From IMG/VR virus record IMGVR_UViG_3300042894_004093, positions 1 through 46,665 of that record: 46,665 bases of DNA; one strand, written 5' to 3'. Positions 16,251-25,799 of the stretch are shown piece by piece. The number at the start of each line of letters is the position of its first letter. Within the stretch, counting starts at the first letter, position 1. A program made the position numbers and the translations under genes. The notes beneath the pieces are model-generated. The model was given only the letters and a program-made list of their open reading frames with translations, was not told where the DNA came from and searched no databases. Source of the stretch: a virus.

Positions 16251-18830
16251 AACAACACCTGGATTGTCTTCCGAACAAATAATACAATTAAAGTAAAACT
16301 CAACAGGTGTAAATCCTTCTTCTTCTAAAGGTATTGGACATAAATTTGATATTTGATAACAATTACCAAATTTATCACTCACGCTATAATTAGGTAAATC
16401 AAACTTTTCAAAAGAATAAATAGATAAGTAATTATCAAGTGTTATACTCACAAACGACTCAACCCCTGTATCACAATTAACTAATGTAACACCAATTAGT
16501 CCTTGTGAATTACAATTTTCACAACTATCATATTTTAATGTGTCACCAAGTCCATTTTTTTGTGTATTATAATATGTGTAATAACCACTATTAGAATTAA
16601 CAGTATTTATTAACCCAGCGCAAATCCATTCATTTGAACCCCACATTAATTTTACAATATCACCCTGTGCTACTGTATTATCCGTTGTAACATAAAAAGA
16701 ACTATATGTATTTGAGTTTGTGCATGCTGAAGCATTCCATATCTGTATATTTGGTTGCCCATTAAAGTAACAAGTGGCACAGTCATCGTCATTACCACTA
16801 AAAGTTTCAACACTATATAATATATCATAATATGATGAAGAGGTACCTAAAATTGTACAACATTCATCAATTGCTGGATTATAAAAAACAGAACCATTTT
16901 GTAAATATTGGTATGATTTTATATATCCACTCAAAGTTGAGCCACCAGTTTGAGAAAAATACCTTAACCCATCATTACGACCGTCATTATCGTTAAATCC
17001 AAGGTAAATATTATTATTTACATCGTAAAAATCAAAACCATAAATAGAATTTGTAGATGGTGTTACCGTATCATTTGTTGCAACAATACCATTTGTTAAC
17101 GGATTTATTTTTAATAAACCATTTGGTAGTGCAACATATATATATCCATCATAATTATTATATCTGATATTACCTGGAGATTGAGGTGTTGTTATTGTAT
17201 TTGTCACAGTTTTTGTTGTTGTATCAATAACTTTTACTTGATTATATCCACTACAAGTAACATACATATTTCCACTAGTTGGCTCATATGCGATATCATA
17301 AGGATCATTCACAGGTATTGATGTAACGTGTGATAGTGTATTTGGATTATAAACCTCAACACTATACCCACCACTTGCAGTTGTATAAACCTCATCATTA
17401 ATTGGATCATATGATATAAATTCTTCATAATAACCACTTGCTGTTGAGATTGACCCTGTTACCGTATTTGTTAGTGTGTTAAATATTTTAACACTATAGT
17501 CACTGCAAGTAATAAATAATCTGTTATTAGGTAAATCTTTTGTCATACGAAACGACGTTGTGCCAATACTATATGGTGTTGTTGTCCCAGAAATATCAAT
17601 TGATGTATCTAATTTACGAATACTAGATTGGTTAGTGCTTGTAAGATACATCGTATTTGTATCATAATATAAAACATCACCATAACCTCCACCAGGAAAT
17701 GTGTATTGGGTGTAAACAGAGTTTGTTGATGGGTCAACAACAATCATTCTTGTTGATTGAGTTGTTGTATAGATGTGTTGGGTGTCAGGATTATACTCAA
17801 CATCAAAAGGAGTTTCACTTGCACCACCAAAATCAATTAAACCATCATATGAAAAACCAGAAACAGGGTAACAAGTTTCGTATTGGTAGTTAATACCATT
17901 ACATTCAATACAAGGGTCACACCCTGGTTGTGGATCAAAATTCAAAAAACTGTCAATTGTAACAGTTGCACCAGTTGGACCGACAACAGTAAAACAACCG
18001 TTTTCTGTTGATAAATTTGACACGTCACCATTATTAAACAACGTTGATGCCCATACAACTTCAGTGATGTTTGGATCCAAACAATTTGCTATTAATATTT
18101 TTTCATTTACATTTGTAAGACAGTCCTCACAAGATGCGCCACCGTCTCTAATAATATTTGATAAACCATAATCAGTGATAAATGTCCATTGCGGAATTCC
18201 AGCTGTTTGACTAATTACAGTTCCACAATATTGATTAATACCATCAGAATATGATATAATATGATTAATGTAACTATCATTTATAAGTGACACATAATCT
18301 GTAACTCCTCCATCAGTACATCTTTTCACGGCATAAGGAAAAGAATTGTTTGTTAGACATTCTTGACAACCTATTTGTAATGTTGGCGTTCCTTGAACGA
18401 TACCTAATTTACCGTCTATTAAATATTTATCATAAACCTCAGCATTTAACTGCCCAATACTCTGAATTGTATAACATGAGGTATAAATTTGTCCTAAAAA
18501 TGTAAATGTAATATAATACACATCACCAACTGATGGTAATGAACCAAAACTTTCTAGTGTTAAAAGGAATGGTGTTCTATCAACACAATCGGTAACGGCT
18601 ACAACACCATAATTATTTGACAAACAATCATAACAATCTATATATTGTGTATCAAGTAAATAAGCACTTGTAGGTTCTGTTACTCCTGTTGTTATTGTGA
18701 CACAAAATGGTGTATCATTATCTACTGGTGTAACATTCCACACCTCACCAATAAGAGGTGTATTACCATTAAAATCAACACTTAAAGTTCTATTATTGTC
18801 TATACAATATGTTGAATTGTCAATTGCCAT
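16077..18830 (-). CDS. Cys-rich beta-propeller adhesin-like virion protein
   Basis: A 917-residue protein. Residues 1-~310 hold about four repeats of ~80 residues, each with a GSLPSVGDVYYI-type strand and a CxxC pair (CYDC 66-69, CQEC 155-158, CEDC 234-237, CDPC 304-307). Residues ~325-650 are a YVTN/NHL-like beta-propeller with blades such as NTQHIYTTTQS-like and VIDTTTKTVTNTI. More Cys repeats (CATC 684-687, CENC 770-773, CIIC 849-852) precede a C-terminal cassette (861-917) shared with the next gene. It lies next to baseplate genes, so a tail-tip or fibre protein binding the host surface is inferred. Confidence 0.75.
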   Translation of the reverse strand: MAIDNSTYCIDNNRTLSVDFNGNTPLIGEVWNVTPVDNDTPFCVTITTGVTEPTSAYLLDTQYIDCYDCLSNNYGVVAVTDCVDRTPFLLTLESFGSLPSVGDVYYITFTFLGQIYTSCYTIQSIGQLNAEVYDKYLIDGKLGIVQGTPTLQIGCQECLTNNSFPYAVKRCTDGGVTDYVSLINDSYINHIISYSDGINQYCGTVISQTAGIPQWTFITDYGLSNIIRDGGASCEDCLTNVNEKILIANCLDPNITEVVWASTLFNNGDVSNLSTENGCFTVVGPTGATVTIDSFLNFDPQPGCDPCIECNGINYQYETCYPVSGFSYDGLIDFGGASETPFDVEYNPDTQHIYTTTQSTRMIVVDPSTNSVYTQYTFPGGGYGDVLYYDTNTMYLTSTNQSSIRKLDTSIDISGTTTPYSIGTTSFRMTKDLPNNRLFITCSDYSVKIFNTLTNTVTGSISTASGYYEEFISYDPINDEVYTTASGGYSVEVYNPNTLSHVTSIPVNDPYDIAYEPTSGNMYVTCSGYNQVKVIDTTTKTVTNTITTPQSPGNIRYNNYDGYIYVALPNGLLKINPLTNGIVATNDTVTPSTNSIYGFDFYDVNNNIYLGFNDNDGRNDGLRYFSQTGGSTLSGYIKSYQYLQNGSVFYNPAIDECCTILGTSSSYYDILYSVETFSGNDDDCATCYFNGQPNIQIWNASACTNSNTYSSFYVTTDNTVAQGDIVKLMWGSNEWICAGLINTVNSNSGYYTYYNTQKNGLGDTLKYDSCENCNSQGLIGVTLVNCDTGVESFVSITLDNYLSIYSFEKFDLPNYSVSDKFGNCYQISNLCPIPLEEEGFTPVEFYFNCIICSEDNPGVVPRSANTESTVCEICCDCGATGSTINIITPPHPVWTDGYGTPVTQLNMIVIGGNGLNS

Positions 18831-18844
18831 TTTTTATTAATTAT

Positions 18845-19018
18845 TTAACTGTTTAATCCATTACCACCAATGGTTATCATATTCATTTGTATTGTCACAT
18901 TTCCATAACCATCTGTCCATACAGGGTGTGGAGGAACAATAATATTTGTTGTTGACCCTGTTGCACCACAATCACAACAAATTACACACACAGTACTTTC
19001 CGTGTTAGCGCTTCTTGG
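18845..19018 (-). repeat. Shared C-terminal cassette, copy 2
   Basis: Encodes the last 57 residues of the 205-residue protein. CCDCGATGST, PPHPVWTDGYG and IGGNGLNS are invariant between the two copies. Confidence 0.85.
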
Positions 19019-19462
19019 TGGACAATTTTCACAAGTCCCAAAAAGAGTATGTTGAACTAAAGTAACATCAGACAGGTTATTGTAATCTAACTCTAAAAAT
19101 TCAAAACAACCCACTTTAACATCCCTACCATCAGTATAAACTAATTGATAAACATCACCAATAGTTGGTAATGAACCAAATTCTAAAGGATTGACATTAA
19201 TTTGTGCTCTTGTGTCGTCACATACTTGAAAAAGGTATGATGTTTCCGTTGATGAACCTGTAATACAATCATAACAACTCTCATACAATGTAACAAGGTT
19301 GTAATCGGCAGCATCCTCCGATATTGAGATTATTTCGCCACAACCCAATATTCCTCCCCCAATGTCATAACTCCAAATTTCACCAATTTGAACTTCAAAT
19401 GAACCAGAATCAACAATAGCAGTATTTAAACTACCACATATATTAATAAGATATATACCCAT
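18845..19462 (-). CDS. Small paralogue of the Cys-rich adhesin
   Basis: 205 residues with two of the ~80-residue Cys repeats (CYDC 63-66; GSLPTIGDVYQLVYTDG 96-112; CENC 144-147), then directly the 57-residue C-terminal cassette (149-205). It lacks the beta-propeller of the downstream 917-residue protein, so it looks like a minimal version of the same design. It sits 14 nt upstream of the larger gene in one operon. A tail fibre or tip subunit is likely; the cassette may be a common assembly or attachment module. Confidence 0.75.
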   Translation of the reverse strand: MGIYLINICGSLNTAIVDSGSFEVQIGEIWSYDIGGGILGCGEIISISEDAADYNLVTLYESCYDCITGSSTETSYLFQVCDDTRAQINVNPLEFGSLPTIGDVYQLVYTDGRDVKVGCFEFLELDYNNLSDVTLVQHTLFGTCENCPPRSANTESTVCVICCDCGATGSTTNIIVPPHPVWTDGYGNVTIQMNMITIGGNGLNS

Positions 19463-19473
19463 TTTATATTTTT

Positions 19474-20931
19474 TTATTTTTTATTCACAATTTGGAACTT
19501 TATTGTTCTTTTATATGTATTCACTTCACCCGAAGAAATCACTTTTAAATCAACATAATACTCATTTGGAATTTTATCTCTTGTGTCAAAAATAAAGTAA
19601 TACTCGTTAGGTGTCCTGTTTAGTTTTGTCCAATCTTGAACTTGAACTTCGGTTTGTCCTTCTCTAACATATACTCTATAGTAACCTTCTACTTTTGGTA
19701 ATATTTGATTTCTTGTGTAAGCTTTCTTGATTATAACACCAACTTTTCTTATGTCAGTGTTTAATATTTTTTCATCTTGTTTAATACCAAAAAAGTCAAA
19801 CCCATAGATTGATGGATCGTTTGTTTTTGTTCCAAATTGTAGTGCATTTTGTATTGGGTAAATAACAAATTCATTAATCACATTAGGTAAACTAATACCA
19901 TTAACACTTATACCCGACCATGTGTCAGTAAAAACACAAGGGGTTTTAAACCCTAAAAGAGGAGGAATTTCAATTTCGTAAACTCCTTGAGTTCTCTCAC
20001 AACTTTGTAAATTGATTAAACCTGGTATTGCCGTGCCAGATGAATCTTTTATAGTGACTAAAGGTGGAAAATCTAAATTAAGAAAGTTACCGTTTTCATA
20101 TGTGTATAGGTATAACTTATTTACCTTACCTAATGAAAAGAAATTTCTATCATCCTCAATTAAATCATCGTAAACTGTTTCTAATCTTGGTTCATAAAAT
20201 GTTTGTGTATGACGTGAGAAAAACCCAACGTAATATGATTCAGTATTTCCTGTTAAATTTTCTAATTGAGGTAAGTAAGATATCCCCCAACCAACAGGAT
20301 TTTCAATGGTACCGTCCAAAATTGAATTAATTTCCGTTGTCATATCAAATTCTATATCCTCATTACCAAACTCAAAGTGTTGTATCCCTACTATAGTAAG
20401 TGCTGAATATGGGAACGCCCCACCATTTGTGTTGTCATATATTCCCTCTTGTTCCCAATTATATAACGTCTGCCTTTGAACCCAATTTGAAGGACGAACT
20501 GAATAATTTCTATCGTCAGGAAGTGAACCATAATCTGAAAAATCATAACCAACACCTTCGTCCCAATATTGTGGTTGATTTTCATTCATTCCACTATATG
20601 GTATTCTCCATAAAATTAAATCAAAAGAAGTTGCTCTAATTTTTTCTTCGGATGTTTTTTCGTTTAAAAAATCTCTTGAGAATGTTGAGGTGTTTATCAC
20701 CCTTAAGGTGTGTGTAATATTATCAGAACACTCCTTTGAAATGATTTTATCTTGGATTTTTTGTTTTAATTCAGTTAAATCAATATCAAAAATAAACCTA
20801 CTATAACCAACAGGGAATTTAACACCGCCCTCACCATAGAATAGTTCAACAATGGGATTTCTACCAGTGTTTGTTAAACCACTATATACAATTGTATTGT
20901 TTCTACTAAAATACGAATTATGAATTGACAT
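19474..20931 (-). CDS. Virion structural protein, tail/baseplate region
   Basis: 485 residues, no recognised family. The composition is beta-rich and typical of phage structural proteins (YSRFIFDIDLTELKQKI, then WGISYLPQLENL and YYVGFFSRHTQTFYEPRLE, resembling the strands of DNRLRE-like beta domains). The last ~80 residues look like one Ig-like fold (YYRVYVREGQTEVQ, YYVDLKVISSGEVNTY). A TATTTATA motif precedes the ATG by 12 nt, marking it as the first gene of a late unit that includes the adhesins. Confidence 0.7.
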   Translation of the reverse strand: MSIHNSYFSRNNTIVYSGLTNTGRNPIVELFYGEGGVKFPVGYSRFIFDIDLTELKQKIQDKIISKECSDNITHTLRVINTSTFSRDFLNEKTSEEKIRATSFDLILWRIPYSGMNENQPQYWDEGVGYDFSDYGSLPDDRNYSVRPSNWVQRQTLYNWEQEGIYDNTNGGAFPYSALTIVGIQHFEFGNEDIEFDMTTEINSILDGTIENPVGWGISYLPQLENLTGNTESYYVGFFSRHTQTFYEPRLETVYDDLIEDDRNFFSLGKVNKLYLYTYENGNFLNLDFPPLVTIKDSSGTAIPGLINLQSCERTQGVYEIEIPPLLGFKTPCVFTDTWSGISVNGISLPNVINEFVIYPIQNALQFGTKTNDPSIYGFDFFGIKQDEKILNTDIRKVGVIIKKAYTRNQILPKVEGYYRVYVREGQTEVQVQDWTKLNRTPNEYYFIFDTRDKIPNEYYVDLKVISSGEVNTYKRTIKFQIVNKK

Positions 20932-20943
20932 TTAAGTTTTTAA

Positions 20944-20951
20944 TATAAATA
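20944..20951 (-). promoter_or_regulatory. TATTTATA late-type promoter motif (minus strand)
   Basis: Exact TATTTATA on the minus strand, 12 nt upstream of the ATG at 20931, in the 20-nt gap between two structural genes. Confidence 0.55.
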
Positions 20952-22511
20952 TCAATTAATACGAATATTTTGATTTAGAATATTTTTTTCTGCGTTATCA
21001 ATTAATGTTTTAATACTTGCAAGTGTAACACCAGAGTCAGTTTGAATGTCGGGTATGTCACAAGGTCCAACATGGACGTGTCCCTCAATAAAAAGATAAA
21101 TTTGGTTTAATAACTTCATTAATTCCTCACCTCTTACCATTGAGTTTGTTCTACCTTTAAGATAGTCTGTAAATTTCTCTTGTTTTATACCATACAAAGT
21201 GTCCTTCAAGTCCACACTAAAAGATTCACTATTTGTTTTGTGTGTTAAAAAATATAGTACATCTCCACCCATTGTAGCGTAAGTTACTGCGTTATCTTTA
21301 TATTCACTTTTAATTATTGTAGTTGTAGTTGTATTTGATTGAGGTCCAACCGTGTCTTTAGTCCAAACAACCGCAAAGCCTGCCTGTTGATTTGATTCAT
21401 AAAGTTTAATTTGATTAAATATTGTTGTTAAAAAATTTTGTATTACAGGGTTCGCACTTGAGCTAGTATCAAGCATTGTATCATTTGTTGATTTACCAGG
21501 TCCAAAAACAAAAGGAAATTGCCCATTAAGATTCCCATTGTCTGGATATTTTTTATAACCCCCAATATTAACAACCCCTCTATTAAAGCCTCTTATGTAA
21601 TTAACAATAAACTCAACAATTTGATTTGAGGTGTAGCCTGTAAAATCTAATTTAGAACCTGCAAGTGGAAAACAGTTTAATAGTGTTGCATCGTTTATTG
21701 AAAAGTTTGAAACCGTGGTGTCCTCATTTTCTTTTACTGAATAAACCCTAACATTACCATCGGCAGTATTGGCGGTTAAATCTATATTAGTAATATTCCA
21801 CTCAACAAAATTTTTAACGTTTAAGTCAACGTATTCTTCAGTTTCTAATTCTTCTGTTCCAGTATCTACTTTTTCTTGGTTAAATAACGACAATTGGACA
21901 AACGCCCTTTTTTCGTATGGTATTACGTCAGGAAATTGCACCTGCCCAACATTGGTTTCGGGTAAAGTAGTATTTTGTATGTACTTACCAGCCCTTAATA
22001 ATACATCGTTTTTTTTCAAAATTACATCTGTGTTACCCCTACCCAACAAAGCGTTATCGCCAGGAAGAGGATAAATATCTTTTACACTTTCTTGTACAAC
22101 TCCAGTACTTTTATCCCTTACGGCAAATGGTTGTTGTATGTATCCACCTTCTGATAACATGGATGTTGAGTTTCTATAAACCTCCCTTTTATTGTTCCAA
22201 GGACGACTGACAGGACCTTGTATGTAAAATTTATTTTTACTTAAAGGTTCTTCTCTTGTGGAATAAATAATATGTACATATTCACCAACTTCTGGAATTT
22301 GACTAATGTAGTAAGGTAAAAGAGGTAAAAAAACAAATGGATCTTGTGATGTCCACGCATAGTCCGATTCAGGTATAGGATTACCATTCGCATCGGTAGG
22401 GACGGATTGATTTTCAAATTTTGTTTTAGGTTCAAGTCGTAACCTACCCAACATAAGTGGATCTATATTGTCTTTAACCTCCGCTGGTAATATTATCCTA
22501 TTATCTGACAT
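20952..22511 (-). CDS. Baseplate hub/spike protein with OB-fold (gp5-like)
   Basis: 519 residues. The N-terminus (RIILPAEVKDNIDPLMLGRL, then strands to YVHIIYSTREE and KNKFYIQGPV, roughly 5-95) matches the OB-fold of T4 gp5-like baseplate hub and spike proteins, where the phrase D-x-x-x-L-G-R-x-R-x recurs. GRGNTDVILKKNDVLLRAGK (~158-177) is a beta segment typical of such hub proteins. No lysozyme domain is visible, so cell-wall cutting, if any, is encoded elsewhere. The C-terminus includes IEGHVHVGPCDIP, a possible His metal site. Co-oriented with other tail genes. Confidence 0.7.
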   Translation of the reverse strand: MSDNRIILPAEVKDNIDPLMLGRLRLEPKTKFENQSVPTDANGNPIPESDYAWTSQDPFVFLPLLPYYISQIPEVGEYVHIIYSTREEPLSKNKFYIQGPVSRPWNNKREVYRNSTSMLSEGGYIQQPFAVRDKSTGVVQESVKDIYPLPGDNALLGRGNTDVILKKNDVLLRAGKYIQNTTLPETNVGQVQFPDVIPYEKRAFVQLSLFNQEKVDTGTEELETEEYVDLNVKNFVEWNITNIDLTANTADGNVRVYSVKENEDTTVSNFSINDATLLNCFPLAGSKLDFTGYTSNQIVEFIVNYIRGFNRGVVNIGGYKKYPDNGNLNGQFPFVFGPGKSTNDTMLDTSSSANPVIQNFLTTIFNQIKLYESNQQAGFAVVWTKDTVGPQSNTTTTTIIKSEYKDNAVTYATMGGDVLYFLTHKTNSESFSVDLKDTLYGIKQEKFTDYLKGRTNSMVRGEELMKLLNQIYLFIEGHVHVGPCDIPDIQTDSGVTLASIKTLIDNAEKNILNQNIRIN

Positions 22512-22731
22512 TTCTAGATTTATATTCTTTTAATAATGTGTTATATGTTAACTCAAGTTTGTCCAAATGATCTGTAAATTTTAACAAAGTGTCTTTTGTT
22601 TTTTCAAATTCAATGTTTATAAAATCTAATGCAATTTCTAAATCTTTATTAGATTTATCTTTATAATTTGCAACTATATCTAAAACTTTAGACGACTCAA
22701 TTATTTCATTGTTATTAAATTTTTTTTCCAT
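22501..22731 (-). CDS. Short coiled-coil protein
   Basis: A 76-residue, highly charged, helical protein with heptad-like spacing across residues ~30-72. It overlaps both neighbours by 11-17 nt, as expected for a compact operon. Function unknown; a small baseplate or chaperone protein fits the context only. Confidence 0.65.
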   Translation of the reverse strand: MEKKFNNNEIIESSKVLDIVANYKDKSNKDLEIALDFINIEFEKTKDTLLKFTDHLDKLELTYNTLLKEYKSRNVR

Positions 22732-24670
22732 AAACTACTTTAGGTATTGTTTGTCCTATTGGTGTTACAGATAGAAAATCAACTGCTATCTGAACTTGTC
22801 CATTTTCGGACTCTTCTTTATCAACTCCATCAATAACTGCTTTAACGGCTGCCATAAATTTGTTTGGTGCACCACTTGGTAGTGGTCCAGTTCTAATACC
22901 TAATTTTTCAAACTCTTCAATGACATTAAGATAGGCTCTTGTTGAGGAATATCCACTTAAAAATCTTGACGCTAACAATAAAGGTAATGGTACTTGTGTA
23001 CCAAACCCTTTTGATGCTAATTTTAGTAGTCTTAACAAACTATCTATAATACTTTTACATTCTCTAACGTCCTGTATTATTTCGGCTATTGTTAAAACTA
23101 TTTGTGTCAATGCTAAAATGATTGCCAAAGTTTTTTTAACCTTTTCATTTTTAATGTCAACAATGATAACTTGTACTAATTGTTTAATATCTTGCACTAT
23201 TAAATCAAAAATAATTTTAACAAAAATCCCAAAAATTTTAGATATAACATTAACAACAAAATCCTTAAACTTCTTAAAAAAGTCTATATAGGAATCAATT
23301 TTATCTAATGTATCTTGTTGTAAAGATTTAAGAACTATAGCAAGTGGTAGCATTACCTTTGGGGAAAGAAGCGCAAAAACAATGGCCTTTGGAAATTCTT
23401 TTATAAAACTTAAGTCTATGTTTATTTTTAACGGTAACCAATCAGGATTATCGGTTAATGAATTTGTAATATTTGTTGCATTTTGTATTGTATTGTTATT
23501 ATTTGAGCCAGGTACAAAAACTAAATTATCAACGGCAGAAACAATTGCAGTAGAATCTACAGGTAATTTTATATTTTCACATTCTTCAAACTCAACAACA
23601 CCATTAAGAATGTCAGATATTGTCGCATCAATAAAATTTATATCAATTTCGGTAAACTCAAAAAAAGAATCGTCAATATTATCTAATTCTGACACTTTTG
23701 CCGTTCCAGAAACATCAATTTCTTTTGTTCCATCAAAACATAATCCCAATATTCTTTGTATTATTAAAAAAACTTTATAAAAGTCGCCTAAATCATTTTT
23801 TCCATCGCCCTTCTCAATTGATATGGCACCAGTCAAAATATTCATTAAATTTGCAAAAATATTTTTGAAATCAATTATTTCTATTGTTTTGTAATAGTCT
23901 TTTATAAACTCTTTTATTTTTTGTCCCGTAACTCTATCTTTTGGGGTTACCTTAAAGTAACTTCCTGGTTGGTTGTTGTTATCTAATTCCACATAACTTA
24001 TATCAAACAATGGTTGAGTGGACTTTCCTAAATAATCTGTTGAGTATTGAACGGAAAATGGTTGATTAATGTTTTGTATCCTATTGTACAATTCTTTATT
24101 CATCGGGAATGGCGATGTAGGGTACGATAAATCCTTTCCTTCGTAAGTGATTTTTCCAATTTCTGTGGTAGGTTCCACTTTAAGCATCCTTAAAAAATCA
24201 ATAGATTTTACTTTTATATATAAATCTTGATTTGGTTGATAAACTTGATCATCTGAACAACCAGCCACATCTAAAACTTCTTGTTCTAATAACTCTAATA
24301 ACTTTGGTTTAATTTCGTTTAACGCGGTTATAAATTTTCCTATTAGATATTTTTGTAAATCACCACCTTTTTTAAATTTTTCTAATTTATTTGGATCTAA
24401 ATTATTTAAAACTTCCCCAAATTGATCATTTGCCGATAAAAATTTTATTTTTAATAATTCATCAAGTTGATTTGATTGTTTTTGTTTCCACTTGTCAAAC
24501 TTTTTCTTCTGCTCGTTATAACGACTTGTTGTTTCCTTTTTATTTTTTTCAAAGGCATCACCATATTTCTTTTTTAAACGTTTATAGTCATTTGAAAGTT
24601 GTTTATACGTTTGGTTTTTCTGTATTGAGGAACCAATAGCGTCATAACCTTCTTGTAAATCAATACCCAT
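22715..24670 (-). CDS. Large structural protein with hydrophobic helices
   Basis: 651 residues, no recognised family. Residues 15-75 are a charged coiled coil (KRLKKKYGDAFEKNKKE type). The middle is mixed. Residues ~430-570 contain long hydrophobic or amphipathic helices (AIVFALLSPKVMLPLAIVL; FVVNVISKIFGIFVKIIFDL; TLAIILALTQIVLTIAEII), which recall tape-measure or membrane-interacting tail proteins. It lies between the hub gene and the sigma factor. A tail-tube-internal or baseplate role is inferred; a cell-membrane role is the alternative. Confidence 0.65.
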   Translation of the reverse strand: MGIDLQEGYDAIGSSIQKNQTYKQLSNDYKRLKKKYGDAFEKNKKETTSRYNEQKKKFDKWKQKQSNQLDELLKIKFLSANDQFGEVLNNLDPNKLEKFKKGGDLQKYLIGKFITALNEIKPKLLELLEQEVLDVAGCSDDQVYQPNQDLYIKVKSIDFLRMLKVEPTTEIGKITYEGKDLSYPTSPFPMNKELYNRIQNINQPFSVQYSTDYLGKSTQPLFDISYVELDNNNQPGSYFKVTPKDRVTGQKIKEFIKDYYKTIEIIDFKNIFANLMNILTGAISIEKGDGKNDLGDFYKVFLIIQRILGLCFDGTKEIDVSGTAKVSELDNIDDSFFEFTEIDINFIDATISDILNGVVEFEECENIKLPVDSTAIVSAVDNLVFVPGSNNNNTIQNATNITNSLTDNPDWLPLKINIDLSFIKEFPKAIVFALLSPKVMLPLAIVLKSLQQDTLDKIDSYIDFFKKFKDFVVNVISKIFGIFVKIIFDLIVQDIKQLVQVIIVDIKNEKVKKTLAIILALTQIVLTIAEIIQDVRECKSIIDSLLRLLKLASKGFGTQVPLPLLLASRFLSGYSSTRAYLNVIEEFEKLGIRTGPLPSGAPNKFMAAVKAVIDGVDKEESENGQVQIAVDFLSVTPIGQTIPKVVYGKKI

Positions 24671-25038
24671 TACTTATTTAATTTATAGTTTTTATCGTCA
24701 ACATCTTTGTTAATTAAAGATTTCATTAAATCATCATCCAAATCTAAATCTGATAAAGTAAAATCTTCTTGTTTGTCTTGGGATTTTTGCCATATCTGCG
24801 CTTGAAGTTTTGATAAGGACAACTTTTTCTCTACACAGTCATTAACAATTTTTTGTTGTTTTTCAATGACAGGTCCAATAAGAGTCATATCTTCTGGTTC
24901 CTTCATCATTGTTAACATCTTATTCTGTATTCTAATCGCAGTATTTCTTTGTTCTACAAGTTCATTATAAATTTCTTGCATCAAAGAAAGCATGGATTCT
25001 TTTGTTAAGTTTATCTGTTTTTTTTGTGGTCTAGGCAT
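24670..25038 (-). CDS. Small helical hypothetical protein
   Basis: 122 residues, largely helical (ESMLSLMQEIYNELVEQRNT; IEKKLSL-type helices), with an acidic C-terminal LSDLDLDDDLMKSL segment. Its stop overlaps the start of the next gene by one base. It starts 11 nt after the sigma-factor stop. A TATTTATT sits only 3 nt upstream of the ATG, probably too close to act as its promoter. Function unknown. Confidence 0.65.
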   Translation of the reverse strand: MPRPQKKQINLTKESMLSLMQEIYNELVEQRNTAIRIQNKMLTMMKEPEDMTLIGPVIEKQQKIVNDCVEKKLSLSKLQAQIWQKSQDKQEDFTLSDLDLDDDLMKSLINKDVDDKNYKLNK

Positions 25039-25049
25039 AATAATAAATA

Positions 25050-25799
25050 TTAATCTTTCAAAATATCTTGAAGTAGTTCCGAATAAAGTTTTTTATAACG
25101 TTTCATAGAGTTTCTGATTTCTTTAGTTGAGAGATTTGTCATTTCACGTAATTCAAATAATATTACGTTTTTATTAAACTTATTGTTATTTGTTTCAGGA
25201 AACATCATTTGATAATTTTCAAACAAGTCAAACAATGATTGTCCTAATTTTAATTCTTGTTCGGTGATTTTTTTATCGCCCATAGAATCTTTTAATTTGT
25301 CTAAAAATTTTTTCATAATTTCTTCAGACGTTATTTCTTCATTATCAATATAATAAACCATTTCAGGATTGTTTTGTAAGTCTGATGAAATGTCCTCATA
25401 AGATATTTTTCTATTCATATCTTTTTGGTCTTTCATAATTTGACCCATTAAATAATTTTTACAAATAGTCCCAAAATATGAATACGCCTTTTTTTCTTTT
25501 GATGGTTTAAATTTATCAATTTTTGTCATCAAAAAAGAATGTGTATCAATATGAATTTCTTCGTAATTCATATCTTTTCTGTATAATTTGTAACGTCTTA
25601 TTATTGACGAAATCATTTTATCTAAAGGGTGTTTAAGAAATTCATTGTAAATTCTATTTTTCTCCTCAAAAGAGTCTGCGGTTAAGTAGTCCCTAACCGC
25701 GTTTTCCTCTCTTTCGGCAAAATAATTTTTTACCTTTGGTTTTCTCCCTTTCTTTTTCTTATCATTTAAATTCTCAATTTTTGTTTCATTAATAGACAT
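25050..25799 (-). CDS. Sigma factor, gp55-like late sigma candidate
   Basis: 249 residues. After a basic N-terminus (KKKKGRKPKVK), residues ~45-125 follow sigma-70 region 2: NEFLKHPLDKMISSIIRRY, then a helix with YEEIHIDTHSFLMTKIDKF and AYSYFGTICKNYLMGQIMKD at the position of regions 2.3/2.4. Residues ~210-240 (FELREMTNLSTKEIRNSMKR) look like a helix-turn-helix, which T4 gp55 lacks. It would direct host RNA polymerase to the TATTTATA sites found before the structural genes. It sits at the junction between tail genes and the enzyme array. An extracytoplasmic-type or middle-gene sigma is the alternative. Confidence 0.8.
   Translation of the reverse strand: MSINETKIENLNDKKKKGRKPKVKNYFAEREENAVRDYLTADSFEEKNRIYNEFLKHPLDKMISSIIRRYKLYRKDMNYEEIHIDTHSFLMTKIDKFKPSKEKKAYSYFGTICKNYLMGQIMKDQKDMNRKISYEDISSDLQNNPEMVYYIDNEEITSEEIMKKFLDKLKDSMGDKKITEQELKLGQSLFDLFENYQMMFPETNNNKFNKNVILFELREMTNLSTKEIRNSMKRYKKLYSELLQDILKD

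Noticed and set aside
25042-25049. TATTTATT on the minus strand before the gene at 24670
   Set aside because: Only 3 nt from the ATG and overlapping the stop codon of the sigma gene; too close to act as a -10 element for this gene.
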